From UBA10205 sp964373815 (GTDB taxonomy: Archaea > Iainarchaeota > Iainarchaeia > Iainarchaeales > Iainarchaeaceae), in NCBI GenBank assembly GCA_964373815.1, contig CAYJWI010000020.1, positions 1-18,403 on the forward strand: a stretch of 18,403 nt of DNA, written 5' to 3'. Shown piece after piece: positions 1 to 6,458 of the stretch. Made by a program: the position numbers and the translations under genes. The notes under the pieces are model-generated. The model was not told the origin of the DNA and made no database searches. It saw nothing but the letters and a program-made list of their open reading frames with translations. Each line of letters begins with the position of its first letter. The stretch's first letter is position 1.

Positions 1-1
1 G

Positions 2-763
2 GCCGGCCTCAATGTCGCTGAAGGAATGAAATACACGGTGCGGCAAGCGCAAAAAGACTCCTTCACAATGAATGGAAGGAAGGAGAAGCTCATTGTTTCA
101 GAGGCCGTGCTGCGCCTTTTCCGCAAAAAAACAGGCACGAGGGGGAAGGTGAAGGTGGAGCACTTAACGAAATTCCCAATAGGCTATGGCCTCGGGATTT
201 CAGGGGCGGGGGCGCTTAGCCTCTCGCTCGCACTCAACAAATTGTTCAGGGCAAGGCTTTCCAAAAAAGAGGCGCTCGAAATAGCAAAGCGCGCGGAAAT
301 AGAGTGCGGAACAGGGCTTGGCGATGTCGTGGCGGAGCAGTTCGCAGGACTTATGGTCGGCAAAAAGCCTTATCCGTCAAAAGCCGCGGAGCAGATAAAA
401 TGCTCCGAAAAATCCGTCGCCCTTGGATTTCTGAAACCGATTGTGACAAAAAAAATAATCCGGAGCGCTAAGTGGAAGAGGAAAATAAACAAAATTGGCA
501 AATACTGCATGAAAGAGTTTTCCAAGGAAAAAGGCATGGCATCATTCATCAAGTTCTCGCGCGTGTTCACCAAATACACAGGGCTTGGCACACCAAAAAT
601 AACCGCTGCGCTCTCGAAAATACATGACGGCAGCATGGCGATGCTCGGGGAGACAATCTTCGTGCCGACGAATTCACCGCAAAAGGCGGAGAAAATGCTC
701 AAAAAATTCTGCAAAAAAACAATGGTTTGCAAAATCGCTTCAAAAGGGGCGGAAGTGCTTTGA
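2..763 (+). CDS. Pantoate kinase (GHMP family), 5'-truncated by window edge
   Basis: Pantoate kinase phosphorylates pantoate to 4-phosphopantoate in the archaeal CoA pathway. The frame is open from base 2 and reads AGLNVAEG just before the first in-window ATG at 26. Family members have a glycine-rich GAGLN-like stretch near the N-terminus, so the true start lies upstream and ATG 26 is internal. The GHMP ATP-binding motif is visible about 60 residues in (PIGYGLGISGAGALSLS). A late GLGTPKI / GSMAMLGETIF block matches the C-terminal GHMP motif region. The next gene, phosphopantothenate synthetase, catalyses the following step and overlaps the stop codon, as in other archaeal CoA operons. The family call is strong. 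Substrate is inferred from that neighbour plus family resemblance. Confidence 0.85.
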   Translation, partial: AGLNVAEGMKYTVRQAQKDSFTMNGRKEKLIVSEAVLRLFRKKTGTRGKVKVEHLTKFPIGYGLGISGAGALSLSLALNKLFRARLSKKEALEIAKRAEIECGTGLGDVVAEQFAGLMVGKKPYPSKAAEQIKCSEKSVALGFLKPIVTKKIIRSAKWKRKINKIGKYCMKEFSKEKGMASFIKFSRVFTKYTGLGTPKITAALSKIHDGSMAMLGETIFVPTNSPQKAEKMLKKFCKKTMVCKIASKGAEVL

Positions 764-1494
764 AAATCCCGAAAAACCACCCGCGCAAGGCTTCCCTTGA
801 GGAACGGGCGAAAATGGAAAAAGGGTTTGAAAAAGGGGTTGTGGCGGCCGCCGGGCTCATTGCGCACGGAAGGGGCGAGGCACTTGACTATTTTCTAGGG
901 GAGAAGACCTCCGGCGAGGCTAAATCTCAAATAGAAGCTGGCGCGGCAATGCTGCTGCTAGCGAAAAACCCCGTCATTTCAGTGAATGGGAACAGCACCG
1001 CGCTCTGTGCCGGGAAAATTGTCCAGCTCTCCAAAGCGCTCGGCGCGCCTATTGAAGTGAACCTTTTTTACAGGGCAAAAAAGAGGCTAAAGCTGGTTGA
1101 AAGGGAATTCCGCAAACTCGGAGTAAAAATCCTCGGCGTGAATGGCGGTAAAAAAATCCCCAACCTTTCCTCTAAAAGGAAATTCGTGGACAGCAGGGGC
1201 ATCTGGAATGCGGATGCTGTGCTGGTCATGCTAGAGGACGGGGACAGGGCGGAGCACTTGCGCAAAATGGGCAAAAAAGTCGTCGCCGTGGACCTGAATC
1301 CGTTGAGCAGGACCGCGAGGAAGGCAAACATCACGATAGTTGACAATGTGACAAGGGCGGTGCCGCTCCTTTCGAAAAAAATAAGCGCAATGAAAAGGTG
1401 GAACAAGGAAAAACTTTTGCAAACACTGAAAAAATTCAGCGGCAAAAAATCGCTTGCCAGAAGCGAGGCTCTCATAAGGAATGGGTTGGAATGA
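760..1494 (+). CDS. 4-phosphopantoate--beta-alanine ligase (phosphopantothenate synthetase)
   Basis: This enzyme joins 4-phosphopantoate and beta-alanine using ATP to give 4'-phosphopantothenate. With pantoate kinase it replaces the bacterial PanC/PanK route in archaea. The N-terminal IPKNHPRKASL matches the family's hallmark IPKSHPR-type start. Other conserved-looking blocks are VISVNGNSTALCAGKIV, LVMLEDGDRAEHLRKMGKKV, VAVDLNPLSRTARKANI and IVDNVTRAVP. I prefer the TTG at 760 because the family begins right at this motif, the TTGA overlaps the kinase stop by four bases, and GGGG lies at 746-749. The ATG at 727 would add 11 poorly conserved residues. Length from TTG is 244 residues, normal for the family. 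Confidence 0.9.
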   Translation: MKIPKNHPRKASLEERAKMEKGFEKGVVAAAGLIAHGRGEALDYFLGEKTSGEAKSQIEAGAAMLLLAKNPVISVNGNSTALCAGKIVQLSKALGAPIEVNLFYRAKKRLKLVEREFRKLGVKILGVNGGKKIPNLSSKRKFVDSRGIWNADAVLVMLEDGDRAEHLRKMGKKVVAVDLNPLSRTARKANITIVDNVTRAVPLLSKKISAMKRWNKEKLLQTLKKFSGKKSLARSEALIRNGLE

Positions 1495-1559
1495 ACGGAA
1501 AAGCTTCAGGGTGTTTTTCAGCAACTCGCCTCAAAGCCATGCAAAAGGGATTGGAATGA
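1491..1559 (+). CDS. Possible 22-codon linker ORF between two operon genes
   Basis: An ATG at 1491 overlaps the stop of phosphopantothenate synthetase as ATGA. The frame runs 22 codons (MNGKASGCFSATRLKAMQKG then LE) to a TGA at 1557-1559. That TGA in turn overlaps the ATG at 1556 of the downstream membrane kinase as ATGA. The peptide has no recognisable motif. It may be a translational-coupling device, or simply chance in a 60-base spacer. No homology can be judged by eye. Confidence 0.2.
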   Translation: MNGKASGCFSATRLKAMQKGLE

Positions 1560-2119
1560 TGAAGGAATTTTTCAGGCAGGCAATGCACATAATGCTCGGC
1601 AGCGCATGCATCGCGCTTTTTTATTTTTTGCCAAAAGAATCCGCGATCATTTCCCTCTTCCTGATACTCTTTCTTGGGGGGCTGGTCTCGTATGCGCACA
1701 TGCACATAAAGGCCCTCCCGTTCATAAAGGAAATAATCTCATTCGCGCAGAGAAAAGAAGAGTCGCAGGCTGCTGGGATTGCGGCGCTAAACTTCGCCCT
1801 TGCTGGCCTTCTTACCGCAATTATATTTTATCCGCTTGAAGTAAAAATAACGCTCGGCGCGCTTGCGGTGCTCACTTTCGGGGACGGGTTCTCGACAATA
1901 ATCGGCAAGGCTTTCGGGAAAACGAAGCTTGCTGCTGGCAGGAGCCTTGAGGGGACAGTTGCTGGAATTGCAGCGGCTTGTGTGGCGCTTTCCTTCTTTT
2001 TTCCGCTCCAGATAGCGGTGCCCGTGGCAGTGGTGGGGATGGTGGCCGAATTCCTGCCAATAAACGACAATTACTCCGTGCCCATGGCGGCTGGCATAAT
2101 ACTGGCAATTCTGGCCTAA
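1556..2119 (+). CDS. SEC59/DGK1/VTE5-type membrane lipid kinase
   Basis: This is a polytopic membrane protein of the CTP-dependent kinase family that includes dolichol kinase (SEC59), yeast diacylglycerol kinase (DGK1) and phytol kinase (VTE5). Visible family marks, numbered from the ATG at 1556, are FGDGFSTIIGKAFGK at 108-122, GRSLEGTVAG at 128-137, and EFLPINDNYSVPMAAG at 165-180, the conserved acidic/Asn block near the C-terminus. The rest is hydrophobic helices. In archaea the likely substrate is a polyprenol or archaeal lipid alcohol, which the sequence cannot decide. I chose ATG 1556 (next codon also ATG) because AAAGGGA sits just upstream and the helix-rich protein begins there. An ATG at 1481 would add 25 residues with no family resemblance. 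It is the third gene after the CoA pair. Confidence 0.75.
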   Translation: MMKEFFRQAMHIMLGSACIALFYFLPKESAIISLFLILFLGGLVSYAHMHIKALPFIKEIISFAQRKEESQAAGIAALNFALAGLLTAIIFYPLEVKITLGALAVLTFGDGFSTIIGKAFGKTKLAAGRSLEGTVAGIAAACVALSFFFPLQIAVPVAVVGMVAEFLPINDNYSVPMAAGIILAILA

Positions 2120-2141
2120 AGGCGCCAAAACCCAACCTACG

Positions 2142-2153
2142 CGTTTTTAAAAA
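2142..2153 (+). promoter_or_regulatory. TATA box for tRNA-Arg
   Basis: The run GTTTTTAAAAAA is centred about 25 bases upstream of the first base of the tRNA, the standard archaeal TATA-to-start distance. Confidence 0.6.
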
Positions 2154-2172
2154 ATAGCCAAGACAATTAAGT

Positions 2173-2283
2173 GGGCCGGTAGCTCAGTCTGGATGAGAGC
2201 ACTTCTCTCCTACTCATTTATGAGTAACTACTCGTTTGTGAGGAGCTAGGAAGGGGTCGTGGGTTCAAATCCCACCCGGCCCG
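2173..2283 (+). tRNA. tRNA-Arg(CCU) with 35-base intron
   Basis: All four arms can be drawn. The acceptor is GGGCCGG (2173-2179) with CCGGCCC (2276-2282) and discriminator G 2283. The D stem is GCTC/GAGC (2182-2185, 2197-2200). The anticodon stem is CTTCT/GGAAG (2202-2206, 2249-2253). The T stem is GTGGG/CCCAC (2259-2263, 2271-2275) with loop TTCAAAT. The intron is 2213-2247, after position 37. Exon CTCC (2207-2210) pairs with intron GGAG (2242-2245), leaving three-base bulges TAC (2211-2213) and CTA (2246-2248). This is a canonical bulge-helix-bulge, and cleavage after the second bulge base gives the loop CTCCTAA with anticodon CCU. CCA is not encoded. The acceptor arm resembles archaeal tRNA-Lys, but the splice geometry gives CCU. 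Confidence 0.9.
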
Positions 2284-2440
2284 CTCAACCTTTTCGCCAA
2301 TTTTTGATGGCCGGCCCGGCTTCATCTGGCTGCGCCCACTGCGTCCGCATGAAAAAATTCTTCCGCAGGCCTTCCTGAATAATTTTCCCGATTTTTTTGC
2401 GCGCAGGGACGGAGCGGTGAGATTTATTAATGGGGAAAGC

Positions 2441-2451
2441 ACCATATATAC
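2441..2451 (+). promoter_or_regulatory. Candidate TATA box for ftsZ
   Basis: CCATATATAC lies 65-75 bases upstream of the ftsZ start and would give a leader of about 40 bases carrying the AGGGGTGA ribosome binding site at 2503-2510. A second AT-rich element, TTTATTAA at 2422-2429, is an alternative. The rest of 2284-2514 holds T-rich tracts after the tRNA (2286-2303) that may stop its transcription, and no convincing gene. Confidence 0.4.
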
Positions 2452-2514
2452 AAGGTCCACAAGCGCACTTGCGTTTGAGAAAACAGTGGATTTTTTTAAC
2501 TAAGGGGTGAAAGA

Positions 2515-3603
2515 TTGAAATCATTGGTAAATACGGCAACACAAAAGGACGGCAGCTCGCAGGCTGCTGAAGCAAAAGGCGTAGAGGAATTCGCTACACC
2601 TAAAATAATGGTTATAGGCTGCGGAGGGGCAGGTTGTAACGCTATAAACAGGCTCGCAAAAATGAACATTGAAGGGGCGAACCTTGCGGCGATAAACACC
2701 GACAAGCAGCACCTCGCAATGGTAGGCGACGAAGTGACAAAGGTCCTTATCGGAAAATCAGTCACAAGGGGACTGGGAGCAGGGGGCTATCCTGAAATAG
2801 GGGCAAAGGCGGCGGAAGTCAGCAAGAACGAACTCGTCCAGCTTCTGGATGGTGTAGACATGCTCTTCATCTCCGCAGGAATGGGCGGAGGGACAGGGAC
2901 AGGCTCGGCACCAATAGTCGCGCAGATAGCAAAGGAACAGGGGGCAATCGTTGTTTCAATCGTGACCTACCCTTTCTCTCTTGAGAGGGCAAGGATGATA
3001 AACGCCGAATCCGGCATACAGAAGCTCAGCGAATACTCGGACACAGTCGTTGTAATAGACAACAACAGGCTAGTCGAGCTCGTGCCAAACCTCCCAATAC
3101 AGGACGCATTCAAGGTCGCAGACGAGGTCATAGCAAGGACGGTGCGGGGAATAACAGAAACCATCACCCAGCCATCATTGATTAACCTCGACTTTGCGGA
3201 CATCAGGAGCGTCATGACAGGAAGGGGGCTCTCACTAATCGCTGTAGGGGAGAGCAAGTCAGTGAACAAGGTTGACGAGGCTGTCCAGGACACGCTAAAC
3301 AACACGCTGCTTGACGTCGACATCGCGGGAGCACAGGGATGCCTCATACACATAACAGGGGGCCCGGAGCTCACTTTGGGCGAAGCGAACGCGGTAGGCG
3401 AAATGCTCACCGAAAGAATTGACCCAAAGGCGCAGGTCATCTGGGGAGCAAGGGTTGACAATACCTTCGAGAATAAGATTGAAATAATCGCAATCTTTAC
3501 AGGGGTGAACTCGCCCTACATCACAGGCAAGCAGAAGAACTTCATGGGGACGCAGAAAGCCTCTTCCGGAAGGGACAGGGACTTAGGCCTGAAGTATTTG
3601 TAA
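2515..3603 (+). CDS. ftsZ: Cell division GTPase FtsZ
   Basis: FtsZ is the tubulin-family GTPase that polymerises into the division ring at the cytoplasmic face of the membrane. Residues from the TTG start: GCGGAGCNAINR (36-46) is the first nucleotide-binding loop, NTDKQHL (61-67) follows it, GGGTGTG (124-130) is the tubulin signature, and NLDFADIRSVM (224-234) is the T7 loop with the catalytic acidic residues. Segments such as ITQPSLINLDFAD, HITGGPELTL and QVIWGARV match archaeal FtsZ. The length of 362 residues is normal. I could not assign FtsZ1 versus FtsZ2. A short linker leads to the C-terminal DLGLKYL, which may be the partner-binding peptide. The TTG start is supported by AGGGGTGA at 2503-2510. 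A single-gene unit is likely, since a terminator follows. Confidence 0.97.
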   Translation: MKSLVNTATQKDGSSQAAEAKGVEEFATPKIMVIGCGGAGCNAINRLAKMNIEGANLAAINTDKQHLAMVGDEVTKVLIGKSVTRGLGAGGYPEIGAKAAEVSKNELVQLLDGVDMLFISAGMGGGTGTGSAPIVAQIAKEQGAIVVSIVTYPFSLERARMINAESGIQKLSEYSDTVVVIDNNRLVELVPNLPIQDAFKVADEVIARTVRGITETITQPSLINLDFADIRSVMTGRGLSLIAVGESKSVNKVDEAVQDTLNNTLLDVDIAGAQGCLIHITGGPELTLGEANAVGEMLTERIDPKAQVIWGARVDNTFENKIEIIAIFTGVNSPYITGKQKNFMGTQKASSGRDRDLGLKYL

Positions 3604-3615
3604 AACATTTCACTT

Positions 3616-3651
3616 CGGGTGCCTTTTTGGCACCCGTAGGCTGATTTTTTT
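3616..3651 (+). terminator. Hairpin plus T-run after ftsZ
   Basis: A perfect 8-base inverted repeat CGGGTGCC/GGCACCCG (3616-3623, 3629-3636) with a TTTTT loop is followed by seven Ts at 3645-3651. It starts 12 bases after the ftsZ stop and precedes a new promoter. Confidence 0.65.
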
Positions 3652-3657
3652 CGCACT

Positions 3658-3667
3658 ATTTAATATA
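3658..3667 (+). promoter_or_regulatory. TATA box for small basic protein gene
   Basis: The run ATTTAATATA is centred about 27 bases before ATG 3690, and no ribosome binding site precedes that ATG, so a leaderless transcript is likely. Confidence 0.55.
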
Positions 3668-3689
3668 CAAGAAAGTGATTTTTCCTATA

Positions 3690-3938
3690 ATGCACCAAAA
3701 CCGGCTTTCGCTAAGAAAGAAAATAGAAACTGGGACAGCGAGGATGTTTTTGGTCAACGAACCAGGACAGTCAAAGATACTGCTTGAAACTGCAATAGCG
3801 GCTACGAGAAACCCAAAACTCGAGGAAGCATTGAGAAGAATGGTGGCCATTGTGGGGACAAAAAGCTTTAGCGGCATTCAGCAAGCCAGGGCCAGCATAT
3901 TGTACCATAGGGCAATGTTGGGCAAGAAAAGAAAGTGA
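3690..3938 (+). CDS. Small basic protein of unknown function
   Basis: This 82-residue protein matches no family I recognise. It begins MHQNRLSLRKKIETGTARMF and ends in a lysine/arginine-rich tail (GKKRK). The middle is predicted helical and charged (KLEEALRRMVAIVGTKSF), with no cysteines and no membrane segment. The basic ends could suit nucleic acid or ribosome binding, but that is only a guess. The ATG at 3690 is preferred over the GTG at 3675 because the TATA box at 3658-3667 would place transcription initiation almost exactly on it. The gene stands alone, downstream of the ftsZ terminator and convergent with the small membrane protein gene at 3953-4111. Confidence 0.6.
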   Translation: MHQNRLSLRKKIETGTARMFLVNEPGQSKILLETAIAATRNPKLEEALRRMVAIVGTKSFSGIQQARASILYHRAMLGKKRK

Positions 3939-3952
3939 AAAGATGCTGCGGT

Positions 3953-4111
3953 TCACTGCCTCGAGATGAGGAAGAGCACGCCGATTACCAGGAAAATAAT
4001 CGAAAGGTATGGGTTGATTACATCCAATGGCGCCGGAAGCTCCTTTATGAGGCCCCCAAGGCCTGCCCCGATGAAAAGCATCCCTACGGCAAACTTGTCA
4101 ACGGAGAACAT
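3953..4111 (-). CDS. 52-residue two-helix membrane protein
   Basis: The minus strand reads MFSVDKFAVGMLFIGAGLGG from ATG 4111, continues through a short polar turn (IKELPAPLDVINP), and has a second hydrophobic stretch (YLSIIFLVIGVLFLI) before SRQ and a TGA stop at 3955-3953. Two membrane helices in a hairpin are clear. A TATA box at 4134-4144 read on the minus strand (CTTTTATTAAG) is centred 27 bases before the ATG, which supports a leaderless gene. The open frames on the plus strand across this stretch are Pro/Arg-rich and lack such support. The function is unknown. It is divergent from the XRE regulator at 4223, which may control it. Confidence 0.6.
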   Translation of the reverse strand: MFSVDKFAVGMLFIGAGLGGLIKELPAPLDVINPYLSIIFLVIGVLFLISRQ

Positions 4112-4133
4112 GGAACAATTCAATGCTTATGGA

Positions 4134-4144
4134 CTTAATAAAAG
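4134..4144 (-). promoter_or_regulatory. TATA box for the 52-residue membrane protein
   Basis: On the minus strand it reads CTTTTATTAAG, centred 27 bases upstream of ATG 4111, the right distance for leaderless initiation. Confidence 0.5.
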
Positions 4145-4158
4145 TTACTTCGACGGGT

Positions 4159-4177
4159 GACAGTTCCCAAAACTGTC
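4159..4177. promoter_or_regulatory. Inverted repeat between divergent promoters, candidate operator
   Basis: GACAGTT (4159-4165), spacer CCCAA and AACTGTC (4171-4177) form a perfect 7-base inverted repeat between the TATA boxes of the membrane protein gene (minus) and the XRE regulator gene (plus). It is a natural candidate site for the XRE protein. Binding is inferred. Confidence 0.4.
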
Positions 4178-4188
4178 GATTGACGAAA

Positions 4189-4222
4189 CCTTTTTATTGG
4201 ATTAATCCCTAAACTTAGGATT
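4189..4222 (+). promoter_or_regulatory. Promoter of XRE regulator with embedded inverted repeat
   Basis: CCTTTTTATTGG at 4189-4200 is centred 28 bases before ATG 4223, with no ribosome binding site, so a leaderless start is expected. Between TATA box and ATG lies AATCCCTAA (4204-4212) facing TTAGGATT (4215-4222), an inverted repeat with one extra C. Its position over the initiation region suggests autorepression by the encoded HTH protein. Confidence 0.5.
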
Positions 4223-4924
4223 ATGGACCAACTAGCGACAACGATTGCGGGGGAAATAGCCCTTTCCAAGGACCCGGGCTCGAGCATGAAGAAGTGGCGC
4301 GAGATATTCGGGATATCGCAAACAGAGCTTGCGGAAATACTCAAGATTTCATCCTCAACCATTTCAGATTACGAAGGCGGGAGAAGGAAGAGCCCTGGCA
4401 TCGGGGTGGTCGCGCGGCTAGTGGAGAGCCTTCTTGACATTGACAAGAACCGCGGGGGGAAAGTGAAAAAGCAGCTTGAAAAGAACTTTGCCCCGAACAC
4501 CGAAATATTTGACATCGCCGAATTCTCGAAAGCGATTGACGGCAAAAAATTCTCGGAAATAATAGGCGGCGAGTGCGTTGCAAACCCTGGCAAGCTCAAG
4601 GAAACCCAGGTTTACGGGTATAGCATAATAGATTCGCTCAAGGTGATACTCGACGTGCCGGTGCACGAGTACATAAAGATGTACGGGAAGACCCCGGAGC
4701 GCGCGCTCATATTCCTGCAGGTCGGATCCGGAAGAAGCCCGATGATTGCAGTAAAAGTTGGAAGGTTCTCGACCGACATGAAGCCGACAATCGTGGTGCT
4801 GCACGGCATTGACAAGGTAGACCCGATTGCGCAGAAAATCGCGGAGTCGGAAAAAATACCGCTGCTGATAACAACTAAATCTGTCGAAGAAATAAAGAAG
4901 GCGTTGAAAGAATTCGAAGTTTGA
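4223..4924 (+). CDS. XRE-family transcriptional regulator with C-terminal sensor-like domain
   Basis: Residues about 22-62 form an XRE/Cro-type helix-turn-helix: GISQTELAEILKISSSTISD then YEGGRRKSP, where the SSSTISDYE recognition helix is typical. The rest (about 95-233) is a separate alpha/beta domain with YGYSIIDSLKVILDVPVHEY, ALIFLQVGSGRSPMIAVKVG, TIVVLHGIDKVDPIAQKIAE and a closing IPLLITTKSVEEIKKAL. This resembles the archaeal XRE-plus-unknown-domain regulators grouped in COG1709, from memory. The C-terminal part looks like a ligand- or partner-binding module, ligand unknown. ATG 4223 fits a leaderless promoter. The gene is divergent from the small membrane protein, with two inverted repeats in the shared region, and convergent with NMD3 across a 30-base gap. 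Confidence 0.8.
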   Translation: MDQLATTIAGEIALSKDPGSSMKKWREIFGISQTELAEILKISSSTISDYEGGRRKSPGIGVVARLVESLLDIDKNRGGKVKKQLEKNFAPNTEIFDIAEFSKAIDGKKFSEIIGGECVANPGKLKETQVYGYSIIDSLKVILDVPVHEYIKMYGKTPERALIFLQVGSGRSPMIAVKVGRFSTDMKPTIVVLHGIDKVDPIAQKIAESEKIPLLITTKSVEEIKKALKEFEV

Positions 4925-4954
4925 ACGCGCCGGAGCAAATTTCTTATCTTCAAT

Positions 4955-5674
4955 TCAGAACTTGAGGCAGTAAGTGTGCCGATACTTTGTTTTCCCATCC
5001 TCCGAGAGGCCGAGGAGCTTGTTTGAATAAATCGGGGTTATGCCGTACTTCCTTCCGAGCCGCTTCGAGACGATTTTCGCTGCCTTTGCGGAGCCTACCA
5101 GAACATCTACCCCGCCCCTCACATTTTTAGTGTCGATTGCCTCCGAGAGAGCTATCTTCTTTTTCTGCTCTGCAAGCTTTGAGAGCACTTCCTTGAGCTT
5201 CGCCTGGCCTTCCTCGAGGGTCGGCTTCTCCCTGAAGCGCACCTGTATTATGGCCTCGTGGTAGTAGGAGGCAATCTTCATCGAGGTGTCGGAAATGGTC
5301 TTGTTGAATTTCACGGTGACGTGCTTTTCTACGGGAAAAACAACGCCGTCGATTTCTGTGCTGAATAAAACCTTTGCCTTGTCCACTTCATTTGAATGCT
5401 CTATAGATATTGCAAGGCCTTTTACATCTAACTTTTGTGGCTTCGAAAGGGAGAGCAGCTTGTCTGCTATCATCTTCGAGAGGGTTTCGTCCGACTTTGC
5501 AAGCCAGTCACGCCCTATGCGGATGTTTTCGCTGCGCATGTCATAATCAACCGTCATTTCCTTTGGGAGGGCGATTATCTCGTGCTTTGTCTGGTAGCAG
5601 TCAGGGCAGAGGCTCTCTATCAGGGCGTTTGTCTTCTTTCCGCACTTGACACAAAAACGTTCCATGCTGTTCAC
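4955..5674 (-). CDS. NMD3 family ribosome-associated protein
   Basis: NMD3 binds the large ribosomal subunit, and in eukaryotes it adapts the 60S subunit for nuclear export. The archaeal homologue presumably serves subunit maturation. The N-terminal zinc-binding part shows C8-x2-C11 (CVKCGK) and C23-x2-C26 (CPDC). It is followed by the alpha/beta region with YHEAIIQVRFREKP, NVRGGVDVLVGSAKAAKIVS, KRLGRKYGI and a closing KYRHTYCLKF. The length of 239 residues suits the short archaeal form. The GTG at 5674 overlaps the upstream gene's TGA as GTGA. The ATG at 5665 (MERFCVKCG) is an equally reasonable start with AAGTGA upstream. It is the last gene of the minus-strand operon that starts with the aCPSF2-like RNase. 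Confidence 0.88.
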   Translation of the reverse strand: MNSMERFCVKCGKKTNALIESLCPDCYQTKHEIIALPKEMTVDYDMRSENIRIGRDWLAKSDETLSKMIADKLLSLSKPQKLDVKGLAISIEHSNEVDKAKVLFSTEIDGVVFPVEKHVTVKFNKTISDTSMKIASYYHEAIIQVRFREKPTLEEGQAKLKEVLSKLAEQKKKIALSEAIDTKNVRGGVDVLVGSAKAAKIVSKRLGRKYGITPIYSNKLLGLSEDGKTKYRHTYCLKF

Positions 5675-6441
5675 TTGCCTTTCGAATATGCCGAATAGAA
5701 AACCGGGCTTAGGACATAGAGGTAACTGTAGACATATGCCGTGAGCAGCCTTATTATCCCAAATGCAGCCCAGAAAAGTATTGTGCCCTCCTGCTGCGGC
5801 ATGAACTCAATTGCGAGCGCGAGGGCAAAGGAGAGCACTGAAAGCGCGAGGCTCAAAAAAGTGGCCTTTGCGACTTCCCCCTTGTTCTGCAAGGAAGAAT
5901 GGATAGACTTTTTGAGAGAGCCCACCACCGGGCCGCCCTCGAAAAGTATCGGGTAGAGCTGGTAGAAGAAAAATACCGCTGCTATAAGTATTGCTGCATA
6001 AAGCACGGAGAAAACGAGGAAATACGAATCATCAGTTACGAAAAGAAAACTAAGGGGCAGGGAGAGCACGGTTATGAGCGCAATGAAGCCCAATTCCACC
6101 GCAATCACTGCCGGGAGGATCTTTCCAGCCTTTGCAATGACTTCCTTTAGCGCGAGCGAGAGGCTCACCTCTTTTTTGGCCTTTACCTGGGCGACGAGTG
6201 GGGTGTACATTGCCCCAACAATTATGTCAAGAAGGCTGATGCCGATTACAAAGAGCAGAAGCGCGAGCGCGCTTGCAAGAAGCTCCGGGCTCGGGTTTGA
6301 GAGCGCCTCGCTGAAAAGGCCGGTTGTCGAAAGTATCGTGTAGCTGTAGAGTATTGCGATGAGAAGCTTTGGCAGTATGAACTTCGGGTTGGCGGAAAAA
6401 ATCCGGAAAGAATCTTTGAGAACAGAAATGAACTTTGCCAT
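5671..6441 (-). CDS. Six-helix integral membrane protein, unknown function
   Basis: The protein has 256 residues with about six hydrophobic stretches at 21-42, 53-80, 108-136, 141-168, 193-213 and 219-248. A short amphipathic N-terminus (MAKFISVLKDSFRIF) precedes them. A loop with EGGPVVGSLKKSIHSSLQNK after helix four resembles the conserved loop of archaeal and bacterial membrane proteins of the DUF7847/DUF975 and GDPD-membrane-domain type. No catalytic residues are visible. ATG 6441 has a G-rich ribosome binding site (GGGGG) about seven bases upstream on the minus strand. It lies 17 bases after the RNase gene and overlaps NMD3 by four bases, so co-translation within the operon is likely. 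Confidence 0.7.
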   Translation of the reverse strand: MAKFISVLKDSFRIFSANPKFILPKLLIAILYSYTILSTTGLFSEALSNPSPELLASALALLLFVIGISLLDIIVGAMYTPLVAQVKAKKEVSLSLALKEVIAKAGKILPAVIAVELGFIALITVLSLPLSFLFVTDDSYFLVFSVLYAAILIAAVFFFYQLYPILFEGGPVVGSLKKSIHSSLQNKGEVAKATFLSLALSVLSFALALAIEFMPQQEGTILFWAAFGIIRLLTAYVYSYLYVLSPVFYSAYSKGK

Positions 6442-6458
6442 AAACGGGCCCCCAGATT

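Noticed and set aside
2285..2440. Minus-strand frame across the tRNA-ftsZ gap
   Set aside because: It continues antisense into ftsZ, has no plausible start with promoter in the gap, and shows no recognisable domain.
2218..2460. Minus-strand open frame containing GWDLNPRPLP
   Set aside because: This peptide is the well-known artefact of translating the antisense strand of a tRNA T-arm and acceptor. The tRNA on the plus strand explains it.
2967..3461. 164-codon open frame antisense to ftsZ
   Set aside because: It is a shadow of the conserved FtsZ frame, with Ser/Thr-rich composition and no family resemblance.
3935..4160. Two overlapping plus-strand frames of 64-67 codons
   Set aside because: Neither shows a family or hydrophobic pattern. 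The minus-strand 52-residue membrane protein with a correctly spaced TATA box explains the stretch better.
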